From Clostridia bacterium (GTDB taxonomy: Bacteria; Bacillota_A; Clostridia; Oscillospirales; Acutalibacteraceae): DNA of 9,126 nucleotides. How positions within the stretch are numbered: position 1 is the first letter of the stretch; the number at the start of each line of letters is the position of its first letter. A model generated the notes under the pieces. The model saw only the letters and a list, made by a program, of their open reading frames with translations. It ran no database searches and was not told where the DNA came from. The DNA lies in contig JAFSAK010000061.1 in NCBI GenBank assembly GCA_017441045.1, forward strand, positions 1 to 9,126, in the 5' to 3' direction. Of this stretch, positions 1 through 6,065 are shown in pieces. The translations under genes were made by a program, and so were the position numbers.

Positions 1-1414
1 AGTTATTATAATTGCGGTTGCCGTTATGATAATCTGGTTGCTTTCGGGCGCCTCCGTAGGACTTGCCTTGGCTCGAGGTATTTCGGTACTTGTTATAAGT
101 TGCCCCTGCGCTTTGGGTCTTGCAACACCCGTGGCCGTTATGGTAGGCGGCGGCAAGGGCGCTAAAAACGGCATACTTTTTAAAACCGCAACCTCGCTTG
201 AGATGGCGGGCAGGGTACAAATTGTGGCTTTGGATAAAACGGGAACCATAACCAAAGGCGAGCCCGAAGTTATAGATATTTTGGGCGATGAAAATCTTCT
301 GCAAATGGCGTATAGTATAGAGAAAAAGAGTGAACACCCTCTCGGCAAAGCTATTGTTAAAAAGGGTGAAGAAGAAAATATTCCCCTTTTGGAAACGGCG
401 GACTTTGAGGCGTTTTCAGGTGGCGGAATTATAGGAAAAATCGGAGAGGAACTTGTTTGCGGCGGAAACGCGGAGTTTGTTAAACAGTATGCGACGGTTC
501 CAACCGAAATATTAGAAAAATCCGAAACCTATGCCATGGACGGCAAGACCGTAATGTTTTTTGCAAAAGGCGGTAAATTCCTTGGAATTATAGTGGTTGC
601 CGATACAATTAAATCTGATAGCATCAAAGCGATTTCCCAGATGAAAAATGCGGGAATTCGCGTCGTTATGCTTACGGGCGATAATAAAATAACCGCCGAA
701 GCAATCGGCAGACAGGTTGGCGCAGATGAGGTAATTTCGCAGGTTAAACCCGATGAAAAGGAAGCCGTAATCCGCAAACTTCAAAATGAAGGTAAGGTTG
801 CGATGGTGGGGGATGGTATTAACGATGCCCCTGCGCTGACGAGGGCGGATATCGGCATTGCTATAGGCGCGGGAACGGATGTTGCCATAGATGCGGCCGA
901 TATAGTTCTTGTCAATAGTAAACTTTCCGATGCAGTTGTGGCCATAAGAATCGGTCGGGCTACTTTGCGGACTATAAAGCAGAATTTATTTTGGGCATTT
1001 ATTTATAACGCTATATGTATCCCCGTTGCCGCGGGCGCATTTGCATTTTTGGGATTAACGCTTAACCCCATGATAGCCGCGGCGGCTATGAGTTTATCGA
1101 GTTTTTGCGTAGTCACCAATGCTCTGCGACTGAATTTATGCCATATTCATTCGGATAAAAACGATAAGAAGATAAATAAACATATAAGAAAAGAGGAAAA
1201 ATTTATGAAGAAGACAATGGTAATTGAAGGTATGATGTGCCCCCACTGTGAAGCAAGGGTAAAAAAGGTTCTTGAAGAAACCGAAGGCGTTATAGAGGCG
1301 GTTGTAAGCCATAGTAACGGCACTGCGGTTTTAACTACTGAAAAGCCGATTTCGGATGAGGCGCTTACCAAAATCATTACCGATAACGGATATAAGGTAA
1401 TCAAAATAGATTAA
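1..1414 (+). CDS. copA: Copper-exporting P1B-type ATPase with C-terminal HMA domain (5'-partial)
   Basis: Membrane ATPase expected to pump Cu(I) out of the cytoplasm. The frame is open from base 2, so the N-terminus and first membrane helices lie outside the window. Visible in order: the TM6 metal site Cys-Pro-Cys (101-109), the phosphorylation motif DKTGT with its Asp at 233-235, the nucleotide-binding HP dipeptide of SEHPLG (335-340), the hinge GDGINDAP (809-832), then TM7 with the YN pair and TM8 with MSLSS. CPC, YN and MxxSS together indicate the Cu(I) (P1B-1) class. After TM8 a Lys-rich linker of about 25 residues leads to a heavy-metal-associated domain with the metal motif MMCPHC (Cys at 1238-1240 and 1247-1249). 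A C-terminal HMA domain occurs in some clostridial CopA proteins. The linker carries an in-frame ribosome binding site and ATG, so the tail may also be made alone. The gene converges on rnpB, with a shared terminator between them. The family call is firm; Cu(I) specificity rests on motifs. Confidence 0.95.
   Translation, partial: VIIIAVAVMIIWLLSGASVGLALARGISVLVISCPCALGLATPVAVMVGGGKGAKNGILFKTATSLEMAGRVQIVALDKTGTITKGEPEVIDILGDENLLQMAYSIEKKSEHPLGKAIVKKGEEENIPLLETADFEAFSGGGIIGKIGEELVCGGNAEFVKQYATVPTEILEKSETYAMDGKTVMFFAKGGKFLGIIVVADTIKSDSIKAISQMKNAGIRVVMLTGDNKITAEAIGRQVGADEVISQVKPDEKEAVIRKLQNEGKVAMVGDGINDAPALTRADIGIAIGAGTDVAIDAADIVLVNSKLSDAVVAIRIGRATLRTIKQNLFWAFIYNAICIPVAAGAFAFLGLTLNPMIAAAAMSLSSFCVVTNALRLNLCHIHSDKNDKKINKHIRKEEKFMKKTMVIEGMMCPHCEARVKKVLEETEGVIEAVVSHSNGTAVLTTEKPISDEALTKIITDNGYKVIKID
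1193..1207 (+). promoter_or_regulatory. Internal ribosome binding site and ATG inside the copA frame
   Basis: AGAGGAAAA sits in an A-rich stretch just before the in-frame ATG at 1205. The core GAGG (1193-1196) and eight-base spacing match the ribosome binding sites of other genes in this window, such as AGAGGA before 7540. The surrounding codons encode a low-complexity Lys/Glu/Ile linker, as expected if a former intergenic leader became coding. Confidence 0.5.
1205..1414 (+). other. CopZ-like HMA domain, possible separate 69-aa product from internal start
   Basis: The last 69 codons of the copA frame form a complete HMA fold candidate starting MKKTMVIEG, with MMCPHC binding Cu(I) and the usual Gly-Val and Tyr-Lys-Val landmarks at the end. 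As recalled from the family, stand-alone CopZ chaperones are about this length. The ATG at 1205 is in frame with the pump and preceded by GAGG at 1193-1196, eight bases upstream. A ribosome entering here would make a free copper chaperone from the same message, while read-through makes the fused pump. A known parallel is E. coli copA, where a programmed frameshift yields a free N-terminal chaperone; here the mechanism would be internal initiation. The alternative is that the site is a silent remnant of a once separate copZ. Confidence 0.4.
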
Positions 1415-1431
1415 TTGCAAAATAAAATATA

Positions 1432-1466
1432 AAAAGAGGCAGGAAACATTAATTCCTGCCTCTTTT
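1432..1466. terminator. Bidirectional intrinsic terminator between copA and rnpB
   Basis: Bases 1432-1445 (AAAAGAGGCAGGAA) and 1453-1466 (TTCCTGCCTCTTTT) form a perfect 14-bp stem around a seven-base loop. Read on the + strand it closes copA, 17 bases after the stop codon, with a T run inside the stem base. Read on the - strand it follows the 3' end of rnpB and leads into a longer T-rich tail (TTTTTATATTTTATTTT), so it is stronger in the rnpB direction. Confidence 0.9.
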
Positions 1467-1470
1467 ATAT

Positions 1471-1839
1471 GAGTCGGTCTGTAAGCCGAGTTCTGTCGCG
1501 CACGGTTATCTATCTCGACGCCAAGTCGCCTTGACGCTCCAGCCGCTTTTCGTGGCACATCGGGCAAATGTATAGCCACCCTCAGCGTTGCTCCGAATAG
1601 GGTTTACAGGGCCATTGTGTCTCCACAATGCCGGTGAGCTCTTACCTCGCCTTTCCACCCTTACCGTAAAGGCATTTGCATAAGCAAAATTCAAGGGAAA
1701 TCCCAAGCATTACGGCGGTATATCTCTGTTGCACTTTCCCTAAGGTCACCCTCGGCAGCCGTTAGCTGCTATTCTGCCCTATGGGGCTCGGACTTTCCTC
1801 ATATTCCAAACGGAATACGCAACCGTGTAACCGACTCAC
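1471..1839 (-). ncRNA. rnpB: RNase P RNA, bacterial type A
   Basis: Catalytic RNA of ribonuclease P, which removes 5' leaders from tRNA precursors. On the - strand, the 5' end (1837-1830) and 3' end (1478-1471) pair perfectly as an 8-bp P1. GAGGAAAGTCCGAG near the 5' end and ACAGAACTCGGCTTAC near the 3' end form P4: AAGTCCGAG (plus 1787-1795) pairs with CTCGGCTT (plus 1483-1490), leaving the conserved bulged U (plus 1792). GGGCA (plus 1775-1779) can pair with TGCCC (plus 1562-1566) in the P17 loop, forming P6, a hallmark of type A and absent from Bacillus type B. P15 is CGCT/AGCG (plus 1584-1587 with 1544-1547) and encloses a GGU (plus 1578-1580), the expected contact for the tRNA CCA end. 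GGTAAGGGTGGAAAGG and AGATAGATAACCG are further conserved blocks. The 3' end is set by P1 and the terminator. The 5' end may be 1839 (predicted initiation) or 1837 (P1). Confidence 0.97.
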
Positions 1840-1845
1840 AGATGA

Positions 1846-1874
1846 AGTATACCATAAAAACGGGTTTGTGTCAA
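1846..1874 (-). promoter_or_regulatory. Sigma-A-type promoter for rnpB
   Basis: On the - strand, TTGACA (plus 1869-1874) and TATACT (plus 1846-1851) are separated by exactly 17 bases. A start about seven bases past the -10 falls at G1839, two bases before the P1 helix. A near-consensus promoter is expected for an abundant stable RNA. Confidence 0.92.
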
Positions 1875-1893
1875 AGTGGGATTTTAAGAATAG

Positions 1894-1899
1894 TATAGT
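1894..1899 (+). promoter_or_regulatory. Weak candidate -10 for the P-loop ATPase gene
   Basis: TATAGT lies 33 bases before the ATG at 1933 and would give a leader of roughly 27 bases. No convincing -35 is present: the best nearby sequences overlap the -35 of the divergent rnpB promoter. Some promoter is needed here because the upstream gene points the other way, but this assignment is tentative. Confidence 0.35.
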
Positions 1900-1932
1900 T
1901 TGGTGGAAAAACTTGAAATTAGGGGTGCTTTT

Positions 1933-3009
1933 ATGGAAAAATCTTTTGAAAAATACTTTTTAGCCGCAAATTCCTGCGAGGGTTTTTGCGAACATTTTAG
2001 TGATAGCTATAATTACCTTGACGGTTGGCGGGCGTATATCATAAAGGGCGGTCCAGGAACGGGTAAATCTTCGCTTATGAAATATGTGGCAAAAAAGGCG
2101 GCGGATAGAGGATATAAAGTTTCGCTTTGTGTTTGTTCTTCGGATCCCTTATCTCTCGACGGAGTTATTATTGAGGACATAAAAACCGTGGTTTTAGACG
2201 GTACGGCTCCCCATATAGTAGAACCCCGAAATCCCGGAATATGCGAAGAAATACTTAATTTAGGCGAGTTTTGGGACAGTGACATTTTGCGGCATAACCA
2301 TAAGCGGATTTATGAGATTTCGGCTCTTAATAAATCCTATCATAAACTCGCTTCAAAATATCTTTTCTCGGCGGGAGAATTGATAAAAGATAATTGGAAA
2401 ATCGCCCGAGAATATACCGATAAAAGCAAGGTGGAAAGGTATGCCGCGGGACTTTGCAAAAAGTATATTCCAAAAGGGAACGAAAAGGGGAAAGAGGCGG
2501 TAAGATTCATAGGCGGCATTACCCCGATGGGTGTTGTTTCCTATCTTAATACCCTTGCGAAAAATTATAAAAATACGGTGATAATTGAAGACAAATACGG
2601 TGCCTCTTCCGGCATTTTAATGGAGAAAATACGGGAATATGCCATAAAAAAGGGCCATAGTATTATAACTCTTAAAAATCCCTTCCTGCCATCCCTTTTA
2701 ACCGATCATATCTTAATTCCCGAACTTTCATTAATGTTCGCAACCGAGAACGAATATAATCATATAGATTCGGATAAGCGGCGAATTCACGCGCGAAGAT
2801 TTTCTAATACGGCTTTGAAAAAGCAGTATAAAAGCAGAATGAGATTTTCGGATGAAATAAGTCATCAACTGTTGAGCGGCGCCGCTGTAGCCCTTAATGA
2901 TGCTAAAAGGGAACACGATTTGCTGGAAAAATATTATATAAAGTCAATGGATTTTAAATCCCTTACCGATTATGCTATGGCGGTTGCCGATAAAATCTTA
3001 GAGAAATAA
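1933..3009 (+). CDS. P-loop ATPase resembling the PRK06851 family, function unknown
   Basis: A 358-residue soluble protein with no signal peptide. Walker A GGPGTGKSS occupies residues 39-47 (2047-2073), followed by DPLSLDGVII and an LDGTAPHIVEP segment that I associate with the PRK06851 family of clostridial ATPases of unknown role. The second half (from about residue 195) looks like a repeat of the same fold: a lead-in GITPMGVVSYL, a position equivalent to the P-loop reading IIEDKYGASSG (residues 217-227), then DHILIPEL mirroring the first half. The second P-loop lacks the Lys and GKS/T, so probably only the N-terminal site binds nucleotide. I chose ATG 1933 over ATG 1900 because AGGGG (1921-1925) sits seven bases upstream and the protein then begins as relatives do. 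It stands alone between the divergent rnpB and a terminator. The family call is from memory; substrate and partner are unknown. Confidence 0.85.
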   Translation: MEKSFEKYFLAANSCEGFCEHFSDSYNYLDGWRAYIIKGGPGTGKSSLMKYVAKKAADRGYKVSLCVCSSDPLSLDGVIIEDIKTVVLDGTAPHIVEPRNPGICEEILNLGEFWDSDILRHNHKRIYEISALNKSYHKLASKYLFSAGELIKDNWKIAREYTDKSKVERYAAGLCKKYIPKGNEKGKEAVRFIGGITPMGVVSYLNTLAKNYKNTVIIEDKYGASSGILMEKIREYAIKKGHSIITLKNPFLPSLLTDHILIPELSLMFATENEYNHIDSDKRRIHARRFSNTALKKQYKSRMRFSDEISHQLLSGAAVALNDAKREHDLLEKYYIKSMDFKSLTDYAMAVADKILEK

Positions 3010-3013
3010 TTAA

Positions 3014-3040
3014 AAAGGGCGGAAAACCGCCCTTTATTAT
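3014..3040 (+). terminator. Intrinsic terminator after the P-loop ATPase gene
   Basis: AAAGGGCGG (3014-3022) pairs perfectly with CCGCCCTTT (3027-3035) around an AAAA loop, five bases after the stop codon, followed by an A/T-rich tail. It separates this gene from the murI operon. Confidence 0.85.
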
Positions 3041-3061
3041 ATATATCTATATATAAATTGG

Positions 3062-3090
3062 TTGCATTAGGGAGTAATTTGTGGTATTAT
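3062..3090 (+). promoter_or_regulatory. Sigma-A-type promoter of the murI operon with A/T-rich upstream tract
   Basis: TTGCAT (3062-3067) and TATTAT (3085-3090) are 17 bases apart, predicting a start near 3097 and a leader of about 33 bases to the murI ATG. Immediately upstream, 3033-3059 is almost pure A/T with alternating TATATA runs, a composition typical of an UP element contacting the RNA polymerase alpha subunit. No operator or riboswitch is visible in the short leader. Confidence 0.7.
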
Positions 3091-3129
3091 AAGGTGAAAT
3101 ATTATAAATTATTGGAAAGGAAGGTTTTT

Positions 3130-3948
3130 ATGAGCGATAATAGGCCTATAGGTATTTTTGACTCGGGACTCGGCGGTCTTACTGTAGCCAAAGAGATAAC
3201 CAAACTTCTGCCCAATGAAAATATAGTTTATTTTGGTGATACGGGTCGCGTTCCTTACGGAACGAGGAGCCACGAAACCATTAAAAAATACGCCGCGCAG
3301 GATGAAAGGTTTTTGTTGACACAAGGGGTTAAAATGATAGTTGCCGCCTGCGGCACGGTTTCATCTCTCGCGGGAGAAAATGAAAAAAATCTGCCCGTTC
3401 CCTTTGTGGAAGTGGTTTCCCATTCGGTTAAGGCGGCGGTAGAAGCCACCAAGAATAAAAGAATAGGCGTTCTCGCAACCCCCGCTACAATAAAGAGCGG
3501 CGCTCATAAAAAGCAGATACTTGAAATCCTGCCCGATGCTCTCGTTATAGAAAATAGCGCGAATCTTCTTGTTCCCTTGGTGGAGGCGGGTTGGACCGAT
3601 AGCCGAGACATAGTGGTGAAGGAAACGGTGCGAAGATATGTTGAGCCCATGCGGGAAGCGCAGGTTGACACTTTGGTTTTAGGTTGCACCCATTTTCCCG
3701 TATTAGCGCCCGTAATAAGTGAAGTTTTGGGCGAGGGCGTAACCCTTATCAATATGGGTAAATCTACGGCTTTGGCCGTTAAGGAGATACTTGCCGAAAA
3801 CGACGCTTTAAAGGGCGATGATACTGTTGCCCGAAAGCAGTTCTTCGTTAGCGATAAAACCCAGACCTTTAAGGAAACTGCGGCGGTGCTTCTCGGCGAA
3901 AGCGCAGATAAACTTTTTATTGAACAGGTGGACATAAACAAGGTATGA
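3130..3948 (+). CDS. murI: Glutamate racemase
   Basis: Interconverts L- and D-glutamate in the cytoplasm, supplying D-Glu for peptidoglycan. The 272-residue length is normal. Family motifs seen: GIFDSGLGG with Asp11 and Ser12, FGDTGRVPYG at 35-44, the first catalytic Cys74 in AACGTVSS, and the second, Cys186, in LGCTHFP with His188. In well-studied enzymes the first motif is ACNT, so residue 75 is Gly instead of the substrate-contacting Asn. I recall similar ACGT forms in clostridial relatives, so activity is not excluded. ATG 3130 is chosen because AAGGAAGG (3117-3124) lies five bases upstream; the frame is open back to 3058, but that part has no family similarity and includes the promoter. 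It is the first gene of a dense operon, and its stop overlaps the next start by ATGA. Confidence 0.95.
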   Translation: MSDNRPIGIFDSGLGGLTVAKEITKLLPNENIVYFGDTGRVPYGTRSHETIKKYAAQDERFLLTQGVKMIVAACGTVSSLAGENEKNLPVPFVEVVSHSVKAAVEATKNKRIGVLATPATIKSGAHKKQILEILPDALVIENSANLLVPLVEAGWTDSRDIVVKETVRRYVEPMREAQVDTLVLGCTHFPVLAPVISEVLGEGVTLINMGKSTALAVKEILAENDALKGDDTVARKQFFVSDKTQTFKETAAVLLGESADKLFIEQVDINKV

Positions 3949-4364
3949 CAGATGTGATAATCAAAATAAAAAGCACTCAAGGTTTAGGAAAAGAAAAGGA
4001 AAGCATAGAACTTCAGACCTTTGGAAGTGTTGAGATAAGTGATGAATCGGTCGCCCTTTCCTATGATGAAAGCGAACTTTTCGGAAGTAAGGTGGAAACC
4101 GTTCTCACGGTTAGCGAAGATACCGCCGTTATGGAGCGAAGGGGAGAATATAAATCCCGCCTCGTTATAAAAAAGGGAGAGCGTAATAATTGTTTTTACA
4201 GCACCCCCCACGGCGAACTTATGATAGGTATCTTCGGCGAAGAGATAAAAAGCAAATTCGGGGAAAGAGGCGGAGAAATATTTCTCGGTTATACCCTTGA
4301 TTCGAATTTACAACCCATTAGTGAAAATACGGTTGAGATAACAGTCAGAAAGGCAGAAAAATAA
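3945..4364 (+). CDS. DUF1934 / YwiB-like calycin-type protein
   Basis: A 139-residue cytoplasmic protein of unknown function. It matches the pattern I know for DUF1934 (B. subtilis YwiB): a beta-rich protein with a YDESE motif early, a central MERRGEYKSRLVIKKG segment, STPHGELMIGIFGEEI, and GGEIFLGYTLD near the C-terminus. The start overlaps the murI stop by four bases and has only a close AAGG (3940-3943), so translation is probably coupled to murI. A GTG at 3954 is an in-frame alternative with better spacing. The stop overlaps the argS ATG by one base. In B. subtilis ywiB also sits beside argS, so the pairing is conserved and supports the family call, though not a function. Confidence 0.88.
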   Translation: MTDVIIKIKSTQGLGKEKESIELQTFGSVEISDESVALSYDESELFGSKVETVLTVSEDTAVMERRGEYKSRLVIKKGERNNCFYSTPHGELMIGIFGEEIKSKFGERGGEIFLGYTLDSNLQPISENTVEITVRKAEK

Positions 4365-6052
4365 TGTCAGTTGTAGTAGCAAAAGCAAAGGAAGAAATTA
4401 AAAATATAATTTTCGGCGCGGTAGAAAAGGGAATAGAGAAGGGCGTTTTTGAAAGAGCCGAACTCCCCGATTTCACAGTAGAAGTTCCCGCCAACCGCGA
4501 ACACGGTGACTATGCTTTAAACGCGGCGCTTGTTTGGGCAAGGGCTTTCAAAAAGGCACCTCGTATGATTGCAGAAGCGTTAATGGAAAATGCCGAGTTT
4601 GAAGGCACCTATATTGAAAAATACGAGATAGCAGGTCCGGGATTTATTAACCTCTTCCTTTCGGATAAGTATTATGCCGATATCATAAAGGATGTTCTAA
4701 TAAAGAAAGAGGATTACGGCAAAAGCGATTTTGGTCGCGGAGAAAAGGTTCTCGTTGAATTCGTTTCCGCTAACCCCACCGGCCCTATGCATATAGGTAA
4801 TGCAAGAGGAGGCGCCTTGGGAGATTGTCTGGCAGCGGTAATGTCCGCCGCGGGTTACGAAACCGAGCGAGAATTCTATATTAACGATGCGGGTAATCAG
4901 ATAAATAAATTCGGTCTTTCTTTGGACCTTAGATATCAGCAGATTTATAAAGATGGCGTGGAAATGCCTGAAGATTCTTATCACGGCGATGATATCGTGG
5001 CTCACGCTAAGGCCTTTGCCGAAGTAAATGGCGATAGGTTTATGGCAAAAAGCGAAGAGGAGAGAAGGGCGGCTCTTGTTGAATTTGCCCTCCCTAAAAA
5101 TATTCAGGGGCTTCACGATGATTTGCTTAAATACCGTATCGAATATGATACTTGGTTTAAGGAAAGCACCCTTCATAATTCGGGCGAAACCCATAGAATT
5201 ATCGAACTTTTGAAGAATAGCGGACATACCTATGAAGATGAGGGAGCCCTTTGGTTTAAAGCCACCGATTTTGGTTGCGATAAAGATTTTGTTCTCGTCA
5301 GAGCCAACGGCGTTCCAACCTATGTAGTTCCCGATATCGCATATCATTATAATAAACTTGTTGTTCGCGGATTTAATAAGGCCATAGATATTTTAGGCGC
5401 CGACCACCACGGCTATGTTCCCCGTCTAAAAGCGGCGCTTACAGCCCTCGGCGTAGATGCTAATCGCCTTGATGTAGTTCTTATGCAGATGGTGCGCCTC
5501 GTTCGTGACGGCGAGGTTATCAAGGCCTCAAAGCGTTCGGGTAAAGCAATTACCCTCGTTACCCTTCTTGATGAGGTGCCTATTGATGCGGCAAGATTCT
5601 TCTTTAACCTCCGCGAACCCAACAGTCATTTTGATTTCGATTTGGATTTGGCGGTTAGCGAATCTTCGAGTAACCCCGTTTACTATGTTCAGTATGCATA
5701 TGCCAGAATTTGCAGTATTATAAGAAATCTCGAAGCAGAGGGAATAAAGATGCGCGAGGTTTCCGATAGCGAACTTAAACTCCTTACATCCGCCGAAGAA
5801 AGAGAACTTATTTTGCATCTTGCGGCCCTTACGGATGAGATAGTGCAGGCGGCTAAAACCTATGACCCCGCACGACTTACCCATTATGTTACCGAGCTTG
5901 CAACCAAGTTCCATAAATTATACGGCGCTTGCAGAGTTAAGTGCGAGGATGAGGCCCTTTGTCAAGCCCGCCTAAATCTCTCATACGCCGTTTCGGTAGT
6001 CATTAAAAATATTCTTACGATGATGAAAATCACCGCACCCGAAAAGATGTAA
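4364..6052 (+). CDS. argS: Arginyl-tRNA synthetase
   Basis: Class I synthetase that charges tRNA-Arg; 562 residues, normal length. The N-terminal Add1 tRNA-recognition domain covers roughly residues 1-100 (NREHGDYALNAAL, GPGFINLFL). The catalytic domain starts with VEFVSANPTGPMHIGNARG, where the class I signature HxGH reads HIGN (residues 143-146). Further landmarks are FYINDAGNQI, the GADHHGYVPRLKAAL segment, and KASKR (387-391) at the KMSKS position. The C-terminal DALR anticodon-binding domain begins near YVQYAYARI. Asn in place of the last signature His is, from memory, shared by other clostridial ArgRS, so I treat it as a lineage variant. The ATG overlaps the preceding stop (TAATG), with AGAAAGG (4347-4353) ten bases upstream. 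No T-box leader is possible here because the gene is internal to the operon. Confidence 0.97.
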   Translation: MSVVVAKAKEEIKNIIFGAVEKGIEKGVFERAELPDFTVEVPANREHGDYALNAALVWARAFKKAPRMIAEALMENAEFEGTYIEKYEIAGPGFINLFLSDKYYADIIKDVLIKKEDYGKSDFGRGEKVLVEFVSANPTGPMHIGNARGGALGDCLAAVMSAAGYETEREFYINDAGNQINKFGLSLDLRYQQIYKDGVEMPEDSYHGDDIVAHAKAFAEVNGDRFMAKSEEERRAALVEFALPKNIQGLHDDLLKYRIEYDTWFKESTLHNSGETHRIIELLKNSGHTYEDEGALWFKATDFGCDKDFVLVRANGVPTYVVPDIAYHYNKLVVRGFNKAIDILGADHHGYVPRLKAALTALGVDANRLDVVLMQMVRLVRDGEVIKASKRSGKAITLVTLLDEVPIDAARFFFNLREPNSHFDFDLDLAVSESSSNPVYYVQYAYARICSIIRNLEAEGIKMREVSDSELKLLTSAEERELILHLAALTDEIVQAAKTYDPARLTHYVTELATKFHKLYGACRVKCEDEALCQARLNLSYAVSVVIKNILTMMKITAPEKM

Positions 6053-6065
6053 AGAAGGTTTTAAA

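Noticed and set aside
1331..1706. Open frames on the - strand across the copA end and rnpB
   Set aside because: The interval is explained by rnpB, the shared terminator and the copA HMA tail. The frames have no ribosome binding site of note and no protein-like composition.
1781..1963. 60-codon + strand open frame running from rnpB into the ATPase gene
   Set aside because: It lies antisense to the RNase P 5' region and overlaps the ATPase start in another frame; no ribosome binding site or family resemblance.
3036..3057. Alternating TATATA stretch as a palindromic operator
   Set aside because: Simple A/T alternation gives symmetry by chance; an A/T-rich UP-like tract next to the -35 is the simpler reading.
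3010..3129. Possible T-box or other riboswitch ahead of the murI-argS operon
   Set aside because: The predicted leader after the promoter is only about 33 bases, with no specifier stem, T-box sequence or antiterminator. The hairpin at 3014-3035 lies before the promoter and belongs to the upstream gene.
4697..5347. 216-codon open frame on the - strand inside argS
   Set aside because: argS is fully explained by motifs on the other strand; the antisense translation shows no family motif and is probably a codon-usage shadow.
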